Shown here: piece by piece, positions 62,013 to 64,000 of the stretch | How positions within the stretch are numbered: position 1 is the first letter of the stretch | How the letters are laid out: the number at the start of each line of letters is the position of its first letter | From: Chryseolinea soli | GTDB lineage: Bacteria > Bacteroidota > Bacteroidia > Cytophagales > Cyclobacteriaceae | Length of the DNA stretch: 64,000 nt | Assembly (NCBI RefSeq): GCF_003589925.1 | Contig: NZ_CP032382.1 | Coordinates: 248,001 to 312,000 of the forward strand | Direction of reading: 5' to 3' | The notes under the pieces: model-generated | The model's input: the letters and a program-made list of their open reading frames with translations, nothing else | Databases searched by the model: none | What the model was told of the DNA's origin: nothing | Translations under genes and position numbers: made by a program

Positions 62013-63323
62013 TCAATATTCGTTCTTTCCATCCAGGTCATCGATCAACAGACTCTTGGTTTTGTTCAGGATGTCGTTGAAGAAATTCTTGGATGCTGTT
62101 ACCGGCTGCTTCTTCACTTTAATGGCTTTCACCACTTCGCGCGCCTCCTTGTAACGGTCCTCTCTTTCGTCCAGAGAGCGGAAACCCGATAGCACCAGGC
62201 CAACGGCAGTAGCATACATCGGACTTTTCACCGATTCGATCTTGCTCTTGCCCAGGTGTTCGTTCGGGTAACCGATACGGGTGTCCATACCGGTCATGTA
62301 TTCAACAAGCTGCTTTAGGTTGCTCAACTGTGCCCCGCCGCCGGTGATCACGATGCCGCCGGCCAGGCGATTCTCAAAACCGGAGCTGATGATCTCTGCG
62401 TGCGCCATCTCGATCACTTCTTCCATCCGGGCCTGGATGATATTCGACAGGTTCTTCACCGAGATCTCCTTCGCCGCGCGGTTGCGGATGCCCGGGATGG
62501 ATACGATCTCGTTCGGGCTGGCCTCTTCGGCGATGGCCTTGCCAAAACGCGTCTTCAGTTGTTCGGCCTGTTGTGGCAACACCATCAAGCCCTGCTTGAT
62601 GTCGTTGGTCACAATATTTCCTCCGAACGGAATGACCGCCGTGTGACGGATGATGTTGTCGTAGAAGATCGCGATGTCTGTCGTGCCACCGCCAATGTCG
62701 ATGAGGCAAACGCCGGCTTCTTTCTCTTCGTCGCTCAACACGGCCAGGCTGGACGCAAGGGGCTCAAGAATAAGATCGGCGATCTCCAGGCTGCCCCGGC
62801 GGATGCACTTATTGATGTTGTTGATGGCGTTGGTTTGGGCGGTGATGACATGGAAGTCGGCTTCCAGGCGCACACCCGACATGCCCACAGGTTCCTTGAT
62901 ACCTTCTTCGTAGTCCACCATATAATCTTGCGGCATCACGTGAATGATCTGGCTACCGGGCGGCACTACCATGCGATACATGTCTTGTGTGAGGCGCTCC
63001 ACGTCGTCGATGGTGATCTCGTCTTCCTTGGAAGAGCGGGTGATGCCACCGTGCTGGATAAAGCTTTTTATATGCTGACCGGCAATGCCCACGTTCACCA
63101 CACCAATGTCGATGCCCGCCTGGTCGCCGGCTTCGCGTATAGCTTTCTCGATGGCGTACACGGTCTTGTCAATATTGAAAACGATGCCTTTCACTACGCC
63201 CTCTGACTCGGCCTTGCCCATACCCAGCACCTCTAGCTTGCCGAATTCATTCTTGCGTCCTACAATGGCACAGATCTTTGTTGTGCCTATGTCGAGCCCG
63301 ACTACAATTTTTTCGTGTTCCAT
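62013..63323 (-). CDS. ftsA: Cell division protein FtsA
   Basis: A 436-residue actin-like protein. The phosphate-1 motif is IVVGLDIGTTKICAIVG near the start, and the phosphate-2 and adenosine motifs are in CLIDIGGGTTDIAIFYDN and GIVITGGGAQLSNLKQLVEY. The SHS2/1C domain lies at about 84-165 (HVMPQDYMVDYEEGIKEPV). The C-terminal part after about 395 is basic and amphipathic (KEAREVVKAIKVKKQPVTAS) and then DILNKTKSLLIDD, suiting membrane attachment. FtsA tethers FtsZ to the membrane and recruits late division proteins. Gene order ftsQ-ftsA-ftsZ is the standard end of the division cluster. Confidence 0.97.
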   Translation of the reverse strand: MEHEKIVVGLDIGTTKICAIVGRKNEFGKLEVLGMGKAESEGVVKGIVFNIDKTVYAIEKAIREAGDQAGIDIGVVNVGIAGQHIKSFIQHGGITRSSKEDEITIDDVERLTQDMYRMVVPPGSQIIHVMPQDYMVDYEEGIKEPVGMSGVRLEADFHVITAQTNAINNINKCIRRGSLEIADLILEPLASSLAVLSDEEKEAGVCLIDIGGGTTDIAIFYDNIIRHTAVIPFGGNIVTNDIKQGLMVLPQQAEQLKTRFGKAIAEEASPNEIVSIPGIRNRAAKEISVKNLSNIIQARMEEVIEMAHAEIISSGFENRLAGGIVITGGGAQLSNLKQLVEYMTGMDTRIGYPNEHLGKSKIESVKSPMYATAVGLVLSGFRSLDEREDRYKEAREVVKAIKVKKQPVTASKNFFNDILNKTKSLLIDDLDGKNEY

Positions 63324-63385
63324 GATGATAGATCTTTTATAGTGGTTGTTGTAATGCTTTTATTTTGTCACGCTTCGTTGTCTTT

Positions 63386-64000
63386 TTACTCTGCAACAAT
63401 CTGTCCTTCGTATTCCAGATTGACCCTTCCATACTTGTTCCATCCCATCCGCGGGAGAATTTCTTTGTAGAAGATCATCAGCTTTTTAAACTTGGCTTCT
63501 ATGTTTTCCGGTTTCCCGAATTCGATCTTCTCGTCGCCCACCTGGGGAAACAAGGTGATGCGCGCTTTGCTATCGACGTCGAGCTGTGCGATCTGCGCGG
63601 CCCAAAAATCATCCTCGCGGATGACGTTCAGGAGGGCGATCAGGTTCTTGCCGTCTTCGGTGTCGTTCACGTTGTTTTGTTTGAGGAGTTGGTTCACATA
63701 CGATCCACTCATCAGAACCACCCGGGCTGTAAACTTATCCGACACCGGCATTACGGTTCCATCCTCGGCGATGTAGCCGTCGGGGCCATCGTTGCGAACC
63801 AGTCGTGCAATGGGGCGGCGAAGCTCGGTCTTGACCACGAGATTTCCTTTCAGGTCGCTATACAACTGCGCATCCTTGATAAAAGGTTCGCTCTTGATCT
63901 TCTTCTCCACGTCTTTCAGGTTGACACGGTCCAGCGTAGCGCCTTTCAAGGTCTCCTTGTTCAATTGCATGAGGTTCACGATGTCGGACTCATCCAGGAA
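63386..64000 (-). CDS. ftsQ: Cell division protein FtsQ/DivIB (N terminus outside the window)
   Basis: The frame is open through the right edge, so the start codon, membrane helix and part of the POTRA domain are missing. The visible 204 residues begin FLDESDIVNLMQLNKETLKG, go through DVEKKIKSEPFIKDAQLYSD (POTRA region) and ELRRPIARLV, then GYIAEDGTVMPVSDKFTARV, a typical FtsQ beta-domain signature, and end YGRVNLEYEGQIVAE. FtsQ is a bitopic inner-membrane protein that links FtsB/FtsL to the divisome. Its stop is 62 bp before ftsA on the same strand. The identification rests on the motif and gene order together. Confidence 0.9.
   Translation of the reverse strand, partial: FLDESDIVNLMQLNKETLKGATLDRVNLKDVEKKIKSEPFIKDAQLYSDLKGNLVVKTELRRPIARLVRNDGPDGYIAEDGTVMPVSDKFTARVVLMSGSYVNQLLKQNNVNDTEDGKNLIALLNVIREDDFWAAQIAQLDVDSKARITLFPQVGDEKIEFGKPENIEAKFKKLMIFYKEILPRMGWNKYGRVNLEYEGQIVAE

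Overview
The window looks like chromosomal DNA of a Bacteroidota bacterium, most likely a Cytophagales relative (Chryseolinea/Ohtaekwangia-like; the genus is inference). The signs are SusC/SusD/SusE outer-membrane proteins, a SusR/DUF6377-type membrane regulator, orphan FtsX-type permeases, a two-gene methylmalonyl-CoA mutase, a Bacteroidota-type FtsZ tail, and the general lack of Shine-Dalgarno sequences. I see no rRNA, tRNA, CRISPR array, prophage or insertion sequence.

Layout. 1-11.8 kb is an accessory stretch, mostly on the minus strand: a PadR regulator coupled to an ABC permease cut by the window edge, a siderophore-type TonB receptor followed by a frameshifted small membrane gene, small enzymes (SnoaL-like, DinB-like, PhzF-like), a lipoprotein, an FtsX permease, an AlkZ-like glycosylase-fold protein and a TfoX-N protein. 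12.2-21.3 kb is a compact starch/maltodextrin utilisation locus: regulator, SusC, SusD, SusE and a GH13 lipoprotein. 21.4-24.7 kb holds a double thioredoxin-fold protein and a sialate O-acetylesterase-like SGNH enzyme. 24.9-31.0 kb is an RND efflux operon (tetR, tolC, adaptor, pump) with matching operator-like palindromes before tetR and tolC.

31.1-36.0 kb carries dnaA and, divergently, mutA-mutB. 36.1-40.3 kb is one large secreted TPR-CHAT protein. hflX diverges from a ten-gene plus-strand run (41.9-52.4 kb): glycosyltransferase, RmlC epimerase, Wza-like lipoprotein, Wzc-like kinase, PHP phosphatase, an NAD-dependent reductase, a TPR protein, a phosphosulfolactate-synthase-family protein, a DUF368/PopT carrier and AroE. 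It closes with a clear terminator. uvrB, an AddB-like nuclease, a small lipoprotein and a rhomboid protease follow. The right edge is the cell-division block ftsQ (partial)-ftsA-ftsZ.

Non-coding structure worth a second look: a 7-bp tandem repeat array facing an inverted copy of itself (11.28-11.44 kb); a dispersed palindromic repeat with three copies, each between convergent gene ends (12.2, 24.8 and 40.4 kb); and mutually exclusive hairpins in the susC leader (19.63-19.71 kb). I found no clearly new defence or mobile system. The best candidates for undescribed biology are these repeat families and the envelope run that combines a ComA-like enzyme with a PopT carrier.
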